DNA of 64,000 nt from the NCBI GenBank assembly GCA_949130485.1, contig OX422183.1, forward strand, positions 18,569,934 through 18,633,933. Reading direction: 5' to 3'. Positions 45,687 through 56,424 of this stretch are shown piece after piece. How positions within the stretch are numbered: position 1 is the stretch's first letter; each line of letters starts with the position of its first letter. The notes under the pieces were generated by a model. That model was not told the origin of the DNA. It saw only the letters and a program-made list of their open reading frames with translations, and searched no databases. The translations under genes were made by a program, and so were the position numbers. The DNA comes from Agelas oroides (Eukaryota > Porifera > Demospongiae > Agelasida > Agelasidae).

Positions 45687-46185
45687 GCCCTTTAAACACT
45701 AAATTAATTTCCCTAATGGTCTTGTGCAGACTAGTCCAACTTTCTTTCACCTGTATTTCCACTTCTGCCAGGAGTCAGCTCAAGAAACGTGATCCACAGC
45801 TTCTTCTTTGCAGGTTCATGACCCTGACCACACCCACTCATTACCGAGCGTTCAACAGTCGGGGCCCTCCGACCAGAGAGCGCTCCTCCAGACTGAAAGC
45901 TGCCTAAAAAGCCATAAATGGAGTCCATACAAGGTGAAAGCACCATTTTCTACGCTCGTTTGTACAAGAAAGCAGAAGAGCGGGCCATCCAGTGCTGACC
46001 AGGCCCTTTCTATAGCCAGCTGCAACAGCCGCCATGCACTGTCAGCCAGAGCGGTGCACCCACCCACCTTCCCCTGTCCCACCCTTTCTGCTAGCGCAGA
46101 ACCTATCTTCAAAACGGATTGCGCCAACTGATAACATGCGGCCGAATTTCGATGACGACTATAGTCGTCATTCGTTGTTAAAGGG
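45687..46185. mobile_element. ~500-bp element with CCCTTTAA ends, TTAR-flanked
   Basis: The left end CCCTTTAAACA and right end TGTTAAAGGG form short imperfect inverted repeats. TTAG precedes the left end and TTAA follows the right. TTAA targets and CCC-type ends suggest a piggyBac-like non-autonomous element. The uninterrupted macrosatellite has CTTTAAATGG at the left junction. GACGACTATAGTCGTC near the right end is itself a perfect palindrome. Confidence 0.5.
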
Positions 46186-46571
46186 TTAATGGGAGAACAA
46201 AAGAGCCCTAAAAACAGCCATTTAATGATATTCATGAGATCTCTGCTGACAGATGGAGTCGGAGTGTCTCAGGTAAAGGCTTACCACACAGAGTTGGCTA
46301 CTACTTGTCCTTGCATGGCCCTTATGGAGATCCACGACTCCAAAACACACTCCTTAGAGTATCTGTGAGGGAATCACCTGCTTACAGAGCATGGAAGTTC
46401 AATACTGCAATTTTGAAGACCATTTGTAGTGACTCCTTCACAGATGTTCTGAGGGACGTTGTCAGTGTATTGTGGGTGTACGCTGAATTGGGCAGGTCCC
46501 TCTGGGGGTTGCCTTATGCAAGTAATCTTCCATACCAAAGTCATAACTACTGTCTCTCAAGCTTGACTGCA
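46186..46571. other. Foreign segment inside unit B
   Basis: About 385 bp that is not part of the macrosatellite unit and replaces its GTAACGG-rich stretch. It has a plus-strand open frame (from 46305) with no recognised domain. The unit resumes at CTAGGGCTAGGTTGGGGCTG. Confidence 0.6.
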
Positions 46572-47223
46572 ACTAGGGCTAGGTTGGGGCTGCTCTGTGT
46601 CATCTGCGAGGCTCACTCACGGTGTGAAGCTCATTCACATTAAAAATTACGATTGTAGTGAAGCTCATTCACATTTTAAATTATGAGTGTGAAGCTCATT
46701 CAGACTTTAGTTACATGTACTACTGTGAGGCTCATTCACCGTTACAAGTGTGAAGCTCATTCACACTTGAGTTACTACTGTTACGCTACGAGTGTGAAGC
46801 TCATTCATACTTGAGTTACTACTGTGAGGTTTACTCACAGTTACGTTACGAGTGTGAAGCTCATTCACACTTGAGTTACTACTGTGAGGTTTACTCACAG
46901 TTACGTTACGAGTGTGAAGCTCATTCACACTTGAGTTACTACTGTTACGTTATGAGTGTGAAGCTCATTCGCATTTTAAATTACGAGTGTGAGTGTGTTA
47001 GGATAAGGGCTTTATACTTTATACACGTGTATCTATGTGGAGATGGATAAAGACGGGGTCTTTTTGACTACAGCTGTCCTTCCTCTCGCAATTAAATACA
47101 CTGTGGTAGCTAAGTGGAGATCCCCTGCGGACGGGGTTGCGGGCCTGGGTGGGTTGACTGTACAAGCACATTGCCTGAGCGGATACTCTCACTATCCACC
47201 ACCTCAGCCTCCGGCTCAATTAT
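46572..47223 (+). repeat. Macrosatellite unit B, right part, truncated
   Basis: Contains the 30-bp palindromic minisatellite (46608-46990) and the first ~230 bp of the direct subrepeat. It ends abruptly at CTCAATTATC, where a T/G-rich stretch begins. Confidence 0.9.
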
Positions 47224-47772
47224 CACAATTTTTTTTATCAGTTTTGTTCCTTTGTTTGTTTTTTGTTTGTTTTTTGTTTTGTTTTTTTGTTTGTTCGTTT
47301 GTTTTGTTTTATGAGAGAAGAAGGAAAGAGAAGATAAAGAGAAGTGGGGAGGGGGGGGGTAGAAGTAGAGTGGATGCATAGTCCAAGGGGGTACATAAAC
47401 AGAATGAAGTGCAGGAGTGCTAAGTATGAGTGTAAATAGTAACTAGTGTTTCTTAAGTATAGGTGTAGACTGTAGACATTTCTTATCTTTGTGGGTATGC
47501 ATGAATTATACCAGATCCACCTTTTGGAAGCATACCTAAGTAAACATCGGAGATGTGTGTGCATGTGTAGAAGTGGGGGAGAGAGGAGCACTTGCAAGGA
47601 CAGGTTAAGTCTTACTAAGTTAGAAGAATTTGGAAAGGAAGTATAGTAAACTAGACAGAAATGAGGGTTGAATGGCAGAAAGGTATAGAGGGGATACAGG
47701 AAGAACATGCATTGACCAACAACAAAAGCTGTTAAAATGCAGTGAAAACAGACCTCATTTACTGAACTAGTT
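47224..47772. other. T/G-rich then unique non-coding sequence
   Basis: Starts with a TTTGTTTGTTTTTTG-type low-complexity run (47228-47310) and an AGAAGAAGGAAAG-type run. The 206-codon minus-strand frame across it is low complexity and not credible as a gene. Confidence 0.55.
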
Positions 47773-48694
47773 AACCCTCGGCGCGCGCGTGCGCACCGTG
47801 GGTTACAGTACTTGGTCTGTGTGTCTGTGTGTCTGTTACTCAACATCTCACTTTTCACGTGATTATTCGTGCCACAAACGATACTGACCTTCTCAGCGGC
47901 GGATGAAGGTCGGAAATTTTTAAGCGATTTTCTCTGGAAAATGCTTCGTTGCGAAGCTAGAGCGTTTCCCTGTTGGTACGGCTACATGATAAGTCGGCCA
48001 TTTTTTACTCCGCGGAAAACGCGCACGCGTATGAATCTGGACCACGTGGCTAACGGCCATTTTGTTCTTGGGAGAGACGTTCTTTGCGAGTTCGATAATT
48101 GGCCATTGGCAGTAAGTATGCCTCCAACAAAGGTATGCCCGCAGTGTAAAACTGCTGTACCTGTAAGACGGAAGACATGTGGACGCTGTGATCATGTCTT
48201 TCGATCCAAACGAAAGCAGAGTGTAATTATTTGCGAGCGAGTATGAAACGTATGAGAGTAGTAGAATCAGATAGTGTGAAATCAGCTAGGAAAGCTAAAG
48301 AGATAAGTTGCACAAGGCCTGTGAAAGGGCGTCAGAAACTCGTGAGCGAACTTTGCATAGGCAGGAACAAAACAGAATGCGCATGGCAAGCCGCATGAGA
48401 GAGTCTGAAACCTTTGAGCAAACTGTGCATAGGCAGGAACAAAACAGAATGCGCATGGCAAGCATGAGAGAGTCTAAAACCTTTGAGCAAACTGTGCAGA
48501 GGAAAGAGCGAGATAGAATGCACAAAGCAAGCATTAGAGCATCTGAAATACCAGATGAAGTGCTACGTAGAAAACAGAGTAACAAAGAAGCTATGGCAAG
48601 CAAGCGATAGAGTAATGTGTCAGTAGAACATGTTATTTTGTCATTTCACCATGATATCAAGAACACAATCACATGCACTGCTGCGCCGAGGGTT
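47773..48694 (+). mobile_element. STPR-repeat element 2 with AACCCTCGGCGC inverted ends
   Basis: The left end AACCCTCGGCGCGCGCGTGC is matched by GCGCCGAGGGTT at the right, a 12-bp inverted repeat. The head continues with GTCTGTGTGTCTGTGTGTCT, as in element 1. The cargo is a zinc ribbon plus four STPR-type repeats in broken frames. No transposase is present, so it would be non-autonomous or a captured gene. Confidence 0.55.
48118..48610 (+). pseudogene. Zinc ribbon followed by four STPR-type repeats, frameshifted
   Basis: ATG at 48118 opens MPPTKVCPQCKTAVPVRRKT and then CGRCDHVF, a CX2C-X10-CX2C zinc ribbon resembling UPF0547-type small domains. It stops at 48244. An ATG overlapping that stop (48243) opens a further basic stretch, and after another shift 48308-48610 encodes four units of 23, 24, 23 and 23 residues with pattern MRMA..RES.TFEQTV.RQEQNR. 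Repeat length and charge pattern match STPR DNA-binding repeats. The two frame breaks mean it is decayed, or assembled with errors, in this copy. Confidence 0.55.
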
Positions 48695-48932
48695 TGGCAC
48701 TTCAGTGCCTTTCATTGAGAATGCAATGCTTTGCCACGGTGAAGTGTTGTACCGTATGTTTTGGCTAAAAGTGTACGTGGTATTCTATCATTATGTCATA
48801 GTTATGTAATCACTTCTGATTGTATTGCGCATGTGCAGCAATGAGAAGATATTGTTCACGATACAGACGAGAACGCGTGCTAGGTGGCTGGTGAGCAATC
48901 CAGGTAAATCCGTCCGAGGAAACCACATTTTC

Positions 48933-48950
48933 TGGCGATGAGGCCGGGAT
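48933..48950 (+). promoter_or_regulatory. Candidate primer-binding site of a second LTR element
   Basis: TGGCGATGAGGCCGGGAT begins with the TGG expected opposite a tRNA CCA end. It lies 18 bp before a gag-like ORF and a few bases after a possible LTR end (CCACA at 48926). The upstream LTR boundary could not be fixed. Confidence 0.45.
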
Positions 48951-48968
48951 TAGGACAGTGAAGCCATC

Positions 48969-49540
48969 ATGTCGACCTTGCTTGGAATGATCGATGAATT
49001 TGACGAAAGTATGGACCATTTTTTCGCGGCCAATGGCATAGACGACGCCGATAGGAAGAAATCGACGTTCTTAGCAGTGATAGGTCTGACTACCTATACA
49101 CTGCTCAGGAATCTCGTGTCGCCAAGCAAACCGGGAGATAAGTCGTACGATCAGCTGGTGTTGGTTCTTAAGGACCACTTTAACCCTACTCCGTCAGCGA
49201 CGGTCCAGCGCGCCCATATATCACAGCCGCTTCAGGAAACCAGGGGAAACAGTGGCTACATTTGTCGCTGAGTTGCGTTCTCTGGCCGAGTTTTGCAACT
49301 TTGGCACCTCGCTTGAAGAGATGTTACGCGACCGAATCGTTTGTGGAATTAACAATAGCAAGATTCAACGGAGATTGCCGGCTGAGAATACTCTGACCAT
49401 TGGCAAAGCCCTTGAGTTGGCATAGGGACTTGAAACGGCGGCCCAGAATGTCAAAGAACTATCGCAAGGCAGTGCCCAAGAAGCTTCTGTTGCATCGGCA
49501 AGTTATGAAAAGGGTCTGATTACTTTCACGTCGGTTGATG
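48969..49540 (+). pseudogene. Gag fragment of a Ty3/gypsy-type retrotransposon
   Basis: ATG at 48969 opens MSTLLGMIDEFDESMDHFFA and continues through KKSTFLAVIGLTTYTLLRNL, a pattern typical of gypsy Gag (an F-x-ANxI region, then FLxxIGxxTYxLLRxL, then SYxxLVxxLxxHF.P). A frameshift near 49220 moves coding to another frame (TFVAELRSLAEFCNFGTSLE, with MLRDRIVCGI), and TAG at 49423 interrupts it again. No knuckle, protease or RT follows. Its sequence differs from the gag of the element at 50.4-61.3 kb, so it represents a separate, truncated family member. Confidence 0.7.
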
Positions 49541-50362
49541 CCCCCTCACGTGTATGTGTGGGTGGAGCATGCATACTGTAGGTTCAAAGGTAATAGTCTA
49601 CGCAGTTCGAGTCTACTCACTCTTAGTCTGTCGATGGTTCGAAGGAGGCAGATGGAAGCTCTGTCTAGAGGTATAAGTAAGTTATGATACTGTCGTAAAA
49701 TTATGTGTGGACTGTGTAGCAGTGTCAAATTATACAGCTCGGGTTTTGCTGCACTCAAGTGATCAAGCCGGGAAAGGCCTGGGAACCAGGCTGTGCATTT
49801 TGTTTGCTTCCAACCCAGCCTGTTGCCAAGACTATGCCGTTTGCCACTTCCTCAGACTCCTACAGTCATTCCAATCCCTGGTAACCTCCTCTTGCACATG
49901 GAGCATTTGGACACTGTATTGCCTTAGACAGCCAAGCAGATCAAGACTTGGACCAAGATTTGTGGTCCATATAGTTGGCCTTCTCAAGAGCCAAAGGGAG
50001 GAGTGTAGCAGAATTGGAGGAGGCAAGAGTTGAGTGTGCTGGATGGTTGTGTACTTTGGAGTGCAAGAGTGGTTGTTCGACCACCAGGAAGAGAGCGAGT
50101 AATAAAGGTACACACGTTTATGCATTTGCTATGGACACTCCTGTGCTTAGTTCTCATGTTGTGACGAATTTAGGTTCATGCTTTGCATAAACTGCAGCAC
50201 TGGTCAAATGGTCAGGAAATGTCTTGGGATGTGGTTTAGACGCAATTGGAACTCAAATTATGCAACCTCAGCTAATTAAATACCATACATACAATAGAAC
50301 TGTGTTATAAAATACATTGGCTCACTCCACAATGATGGATCATCTGGATAGTAGAGCTGTGG
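49541..50362. other. Flank of the gypsy element, no gene supported
   Basis: Contains AAGGCCTGGGAACCAGGCTG (49774), another half of the fold-back family. A 108-codon plus frame (49707-50033) has no domain. Confidence 0.45.
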
Positions 50363-50366
50363 TATA

Positions 50367-50573
50367 TGTAACGTGCGACGCGCGAGGGCAACACCGAAGA
50401 GGACTGATTGTTCAACTGACTGGCGTAATAACGGTACTGAACTCAACATAATATATGGTGATACAACAAAAGAACAATCAAAAGGGCTAACAAAGACAAA
50501 GGCGCCTCTGCGCTTCGCATGTTCACACATAATTAACACAATATCAAATGTCCTGAGTTCCATTCTCGTTACA
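50367..50573 (-). repeat. 3' LTR (207 bp)
   Basis: Nearly identical to 61129-61334, with terminal inverted heptamer TGTAACG/CGTTACA. Differences seen: GCGCGAGGG versus GCACGAGGG, and a change plus 1-bp indel near CAATCAAAAGGGC. Confidence 0.95.
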
Positions 50574-50587
50574 TCACCTCCCCCCTA
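50574..50587 (-). promoter_or_regulatory. Polypurine tract
   Basis: On the minus strand AGGGGGGAGGTGA abuts the 3' LTR, the expected primer for plus-strand DNA synthesis. Confidence 0.8.
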
Positions 50588-50610
50588 GTTGAAGCTCGAC
50601 CCGAGCGACT

Positions 50611-51306
50611 TCAAGTGTAACGATGTGGGGGATTGACTTTGGCTCGTAAGGAGTATCGACTGTGATCCATACGTTTGGTTGGGGGTGATTCCGGTGTATT
50701 CGATGATCCACTTTCTGTTTCATTATCTGTTGTCTCATGGTCAGACTCATCATGGTCCACTTCTTCATCATCTGACTTCTCATCATATTCAGACTCGCTT
50801 GTGGCTGCTTCTGGTTCATTTGGTTGCTGTTCTCCACAGTTCTGACCAAGTGGAGATGGTGAGGACAGCAACTGTTCAACCCATTTAGCTGGACGTCCAG
50901 GGCTTTGCTTTTTCTTGCCGTACCAATAGTAGCCGGCTGGAAACTCCATGGGACAAGGAGTGACCCGGAGTTGGTGAACCTGAATCTGTCCATCTTGGGG
51001 AAAATACACTTTCGCCACTGTCAGGTCTGGGTCGTTGCGTGTCAGAACACGGTATGGACCGTGCCAAGGTCGGGAAAGCTTGCGCTGTTTTCCAGTTTCC
51101 TCATGAGGAAATTTCACTAATACCCAATCTCCACAACTTGGTATGGTCTTGGAGCAGCTTTCCGGTCATAATACTTCTTGTATCTCTTTTGTGCCTGTTG
51201 AATACACTTAGCAGCTGAGTCTCGTGCTGCAGACAGTGACAACACTAGTTCCTCTCGGTAGTCGGAAACGTCTGTCACTTGGATTGGAGTAGGAGGCAGC
51301 AAAGCA
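50611..51306 (-). pseudogene. C-terminal part of the gypsy integrase (separated fragment)
   Basis: From the insertion edge the minus strand reads ALLPPTPIQVTDVSDYREEL and on through QAQKRYKKYYDRKA, typical of the region between integrase core and C-terminal domain. Near 51118-51125 a small indel puts a stop after VVEIGY. The next frame continues with KFPHEETGKQRKLSRPWHGP (the SH3-like GPYRV region) and an acidic tail ending near 50611. The stretch that should join this to the catalytic core is absent; from family length I infer roughly 50-60 residues missing. This copy cannot make a full integrase. Confidence 0.85.
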
Positions 51307-53719
51307 GTTGTATGTCGAGTGGGGGAGCACCAACACCGCTGGCACATCGATGTTCAAAATTTCACACATACATAAAGTGTGAAGTTAAAACATAAAGGGA
51401 GATGGGGATGGGGCATTTATGGCTTAGATGGATGGGGCATTTTATGGCTTAAATGGGTGGGTGGGGCATTTATGGCTTAAATGGGTGGGGCATTTTATGG
51501 CTTAAATGGGTGTGGTATTTATGACTTAAATGGGTGGGGCATTTATGGCTCAAATGGATGGGGCGGTTAGTTACTGTTTTTGGGAGATATGCTCAAAAAA
51601 TACTGGTCTTCAGGGGAGTACCCTTTCCGGTCCTCGCATGACCACGGGTTTCGGTCCCTTTGAACTCCCGACCCGTGGCCTACTACAGAAAGGGCGGGAC
51701 CACTCCCCGCCTAAGGTTTGCTTTGAGGAGCCCAGTTTTTGGTTGGCACATAGTGCTATGGGCATTCACAGTGCTATAAATATTCAAATTACTAAACAAA
51801 TTGGGGGTGGGGCTCAATGGGTGGAGTTATCATATTAGCTTATAATAACTACGGGGATGGGCGAACGGTTAACGTACGGGATTCTGGCTCGCTATCGTGT
51901 CGTCTTGGTGGAACGTCTGGGAGGCTTGTTCTTTGCTGGTAGGCGCTCCTGTACCGAAGATAATTCGGGTCTGTACTGCGGCGACCATCTCACGGTGAGT
52001 ATTATTAGTTGTTTGTGTGTGATACTCGGTCGACGGGCTTTAAATGGGAGCGTGCTTCTCTTAGTAACGGCGTACCTATCCTAGTAACGGCATTGTTACG
52101 CTAGTTATGGCGTGTGCTTTACCATAGTAACGGTACGCCTAGGGCTGTAGTCGGTTCCATAAGGCTGAGCTAGGGGTTGGGGCTGCTCTGTGTTATCTGC
52201 GAGGCTCACTCACAGTGTGAAGCTCATTCACATTAAAAATTACGAGTGTGAGGCTCACTCACACTTGAGTTACTACTGTGAGGCTCACTCACAGTTACGC
52301 TACGGGTGTGAGGCTCACTCACACTTGAGTTACTACTGTGAGGCTCACTCACAGTTACGCTACGGGTGTGAAGCTCATTCACACTTGAGTTACCACTGTG
52401 AGGCTCATTCACTGTTACGTTACGAGTGTGAAGCTCATTCACATTAAAAATTACGAGTGTGAGGCTCACTCACACTTGAGTTACTACTGTGAGGCTCACT
52501 CACAGTTACGTTATGAGTGTGAAGCTCATTCACACTTGAGTTACCACTGTGAAGCTCATTCACCGTTATGTTACGAGTGTGAAGTTCATTCACATTTTTA
52601 AATTATGAGTGTGAAGCTCATTCACACTTCAGTCACATGTACTACTGTGAGGCTCACTCACAGTTACGCTACGGGTGTGAAGCTCATTCACACTTGAGTT
52701 ACTACTGTGAGGTTCACTCACAGTTACGTTACGAGTCTGAAGCTCATTCACACTTGAGTTACTACAGTTACGTTATGGGTGTGAAGCTCATTCGCATTTT
52801 AAATTACGAGTGTGAGTGTGTTAGGATGAGGGCTTTATACTTTATACACATGTATCTATGTGGAGATGGATAAAAACGGGGTCTTTTTGACTACAGCTGT
52901 CCTTCCTCTCGCAATTAAATACACTGTGGTAGTTAGGTGGAGATCCCCTGCGGACGGGGTTGCGGGCCTGGGTGGGTTGACTGTACAAGCACATTGCCTG
53001 AGCGGATACTCTCACTATCCACCACCTCAGCCTCCGGCTCAATTACCTCTTCACCAAGGGGGTATCCTATGGTTAACTTTGGAAAATGGGAATGGGGCTG
53101 GGGGTTGTAAAGATGTATTCGACTAAGCTGTGGAAGGCTTGCTTGTGACCTAGTTACAACAGTAAGCTCAGATACTAAAACCTCTCTGTGTGCATGCTGT
53201 AGGTTTCTCTACGGGCTGGGTCAGGCTGTGTTAGGATAAGGGCTTTATACTTTATGCACATGTATCTATGTGGAGATGGATGAAGACGGGGTCTTTTTGA
53301 CTACAGCTGTCCTTCCTCTCGCAATTAAATACACTGTGGTAGCTAGGTGGAGATCCCCTGCGGACGGGGTTGCGGGCCTGGGTGGGTTGACTGTACAAGC
53401 ACATTGCCTGAGCGGATACTCTCACTATCCACCACCTCAGCCTCCGGCTCAATTACCTCTTCACCAAGGGGGTATACTATGGTTAACTTTGGGAAATGGG
53501 AATGGGGCTGGGACAAGGAATTATTATTGGAGAGATATTCCTTCATGCACAGTGAGAAGTCTAGCCTGTTGCTTATTGTCATGCTGTTTAGGTCTAAGGC
53601 ATGCCTGAGGTATTATGGTTGTTAGAACACGTGCGTCTTCGGGTGGATCCATTGAAGGATGCTGCGGGTTCCCCATTTGGCAAGGCTGACAGACTTTATC
53701 TGTACCTGCATGTTCAGAA
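51307..53719 (+). repeat. Macrosatellite unit C1 (2413 bp) inside the gypsy element
   Basis: Begins GTTGTATGTCGAGTGGGGGA. Parts in order: ~23-bp GGGGCATTTATGGCTTAAAT minisatellite (51410-51565), unique block, 30-bp palindromic minisatellite (52197-52800, about 20 copies), subrepeats at 52815 and 53225 (410-bp offset), and tail. It is clearly related to units A and B, but the 30-bp array is longer. Confidence 0.95.
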
Positions 53720-56132
53720 GTTGTATGTCGAGTGGGGGAGCACCAACACCGCTGGCACATCGATGTTCAAAATTTCACACATACATAAAGTGTGAAGTTA
53801 AAACATAAAGGGAGATGGGGATGGGGCATTTATGGCTTAGATGGATGGGGCATTTTATGGCTTAAATGGGTGGGTGGGGCATTTATGGCTTAAATGGGTG
53901 GGGCATTTTATGGCTTAAATGGGTGTGGTATTTATGACTTAAATGGGTGGGGCATTTATGGCTCAAATGGATGGGGCGGTTAGTTACTGTTTTTGGGAGA
54001 TATGCTCAAAAAATACTGGTCTTCAGGGGAGTACCCTTTCCGGTCCTCGCATGACCACGGGTTTCGGTCCCTTTGAACTCCCGACCCGTGGCCTACTACA
54101 GAAAGGGCGGGACCACTCCCCGCCTAAGGTTTGCTTTGAGGAGCCCAGTTTTTGGTTGGCACATAGTGCTATGGGCATTCACAGTGCTATAAATATTCAA
54201 ATTACTAAACAAATTGGGGGTGGGGCTCAATGGGTGGAGTTATCATATTAGCTTATAATAACTACGGGGATGGGCGAACGGTTAACGTACGGGATTCTGG
54301 CTCGCTATCGTGTCGTCTTGGTGGAACGTCTGGGAGGCTTGTTCTTTGCTGGTAGGCGCTCCTGTACCGAAGATAATTCGGGTCTGTACTGCGGCGACCA
54401 TCTCACGGTGAGTATTATTAGTTGTTTGTGTGTGATACTCGGTCGACGGGCTTTAAATGGGAGCGTGCTTCTCTTAGTAACGGCGTACCTATCCTAGTAA
54501 CGGCATTGTTACGCTAGTTATGGCGTGTGCTTTACCATAGTAACGGTACGCCTAGGGCTGTAGTCGGTTCCATAAGGCTGAGCTAGGGGTTGGGGCTGCT
54601 CTGTGTTATCTGCGAGGCTCACTCACAGTGTGAAGCTCATTCACATTAAAAATTACGAGTGTGAGGCTCACTCACACTTGAGTTACTACTGTGAGGCTCA
54701 CTCACAGTTACGCTACGGGTGTGAGGCTCACTCACACTTGAGTTACTACTGTGAGGCTCACTCACAGTTACGCTACGGGTGTGAAGCTCATTCACACTTG
54801 AGTTACCACTGTGAGGCTCATTCACTGTTACGTTACGAGTGTGAAGCTCATTCACATTAAAAATTACGAGTGTGAGGCTCACTCACACTTGAGTTACTAC
54901 TGTGAGGCTCACTCACAGTTACGTTATGAGTGTGAAGCTCATTCACACTTGAGTTACCACTGTGAAGCTCATTCACCGTTATGTTACGAGTGTGAAGTTC
55001 ATTCACATTTTTAAATTATGAGTGTGAAGCTCATTCACACTTCAGTCACATGTACTACTGTGAGGCTCACTCACAGTTACGCTACGGGTGTGAAGCTCAT
55101 TCACACTTGAGTTACTACTGTGAGGTTCACTCACAGTTACGTTACGAGTCTGAAGCTCATTCACACTTGAGTTACTACAGTTACGTTATGGGTGTGAAGC
55201 TCATTCGCATTTTAAATTACGAGTGTGAGTGTGTTAGGATGAGGGCTTTATACTTTATACACATGTATCTATGTGGAGATGGATAAAAACGGGGTCTTTT
55301 TGACTACAGCTGTCCTTCCTCTCGCAATTAAATACACTGTGGTAGTTAGGTGGAGATCCCCTGCGGACGGGGTTGCGGGCCTGGGTGGGTTGACTGTACA
55401 AGCACATTGCCTGAGCGGATACTCTCACTATCCACCACCTCAGCCTCCGGCTCAATTACCTCTTCACCAAGGGGGTATCCTATGGTTAACTTTGGAAAAT
55501 GGGAATGGGGCTGGGGGTTGTAAAGATGTATTCGACTAAGCTGTGGAAGGCTTGCTTGTGACCTAGTTACAACAGTAAGCTCAGATACTAAAACCTCTCT
55601 GTGTGCATGCTGTAGGTTTCTCTACGGGCTGGGTCAGGCTGTGTTAGGATAAGGGCTTTATACTTTATGCACATGTATCTATGTGGAGATGGATGAAGAC
55701 GGGGTCTTTTTGACTACAGCTGTCCTTCCTCTCGCAATTAAATACACTGTGGTAGCTAGGTGGAGATCCCCTGCGGACGGGGTTGCGGGCCTGGGTGGGT
55801 TGACTGTACAAGCACATTGCCTGAGCGGATACTCTCACTATCCACCACCTCAGCCTCCGGCTCAATTACCTCTTCACCAAGGGGGTATACTATGGTTAAC
55901 TTTGGGAAATGGGAATGGGGCTGGGACAAGGAATTATTATTGGAGAGATATTCCTTCATGCACAGTGAGAAGTCTAGCCTGTTGCTTATTGTCATGCTGT
56001 TTAGGTCTAAGGCATGCCTGAGGTATTATGGTTGTTAGAACACGTGCGTCTTCGGGTGGATCCATTGAAGGATGCTGCGGGTTCCCCATTTGGCAAGGCT
56101 GACAGACTTTATCTGTACCTGCATGTTCAGAA
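53720..56132 (+). repeat. Macrosatellite unit C2, apparently identical to C1
   Basis: Every stretch I compared, and every predicted frame, recurs exactly 2413 bp after C1 without a difference. Units A and B diverge by several percent. Confidence 0.95.
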
Positions 56133-56424
56133 GTTGTATGTCGAGTGGGGGAGCACCAACACCGCTGGCACATCGATGTTCAAAATTTCACACATACATA
56201 AAGTGTGAAGTTAAAACATAAAGGGAGATGGGGATGGGGCATTTATGGCTTAGATGGATGGGGCATTTTATGGCTTAAATGGGTGGGTGGGGCATTTATG
56301 GCTTAAATGGGTGGGGCATTTTATGGCTTAAATGGGTGTGGTATTTATGACTTAAATGGGTGGGGCATTTATGGCTCAAATGGATGGGGCGGTTAGTTAC
56401 TGTTTTTGGGAGATAAAAAAAAAA
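56133..56424 (+). repeat. Partial third unit ending in ten A residues
   Basis: Repeats the first ~282 bp of the unit up to TTTTTGGGAGAT and then passes through A10 (56415-56424) into the integrase sequence. Confidence 0.9.

Noticed and set aside
47238..47858. 206-codon minus-strand ORF
   Set aside because: Its C-terminal part is the translation of a GTTT/GTTTTT low-complexity run, the rest has no domain, and it crosses the end of a macrosatellite unit and the head of an STPR element.
52233..52469. Repeat-peptide ORFs on both strands of the 30-bp array
   Set aside because: A period divisible by three without stops automatically yields long frames; there is no independent coding evidence.
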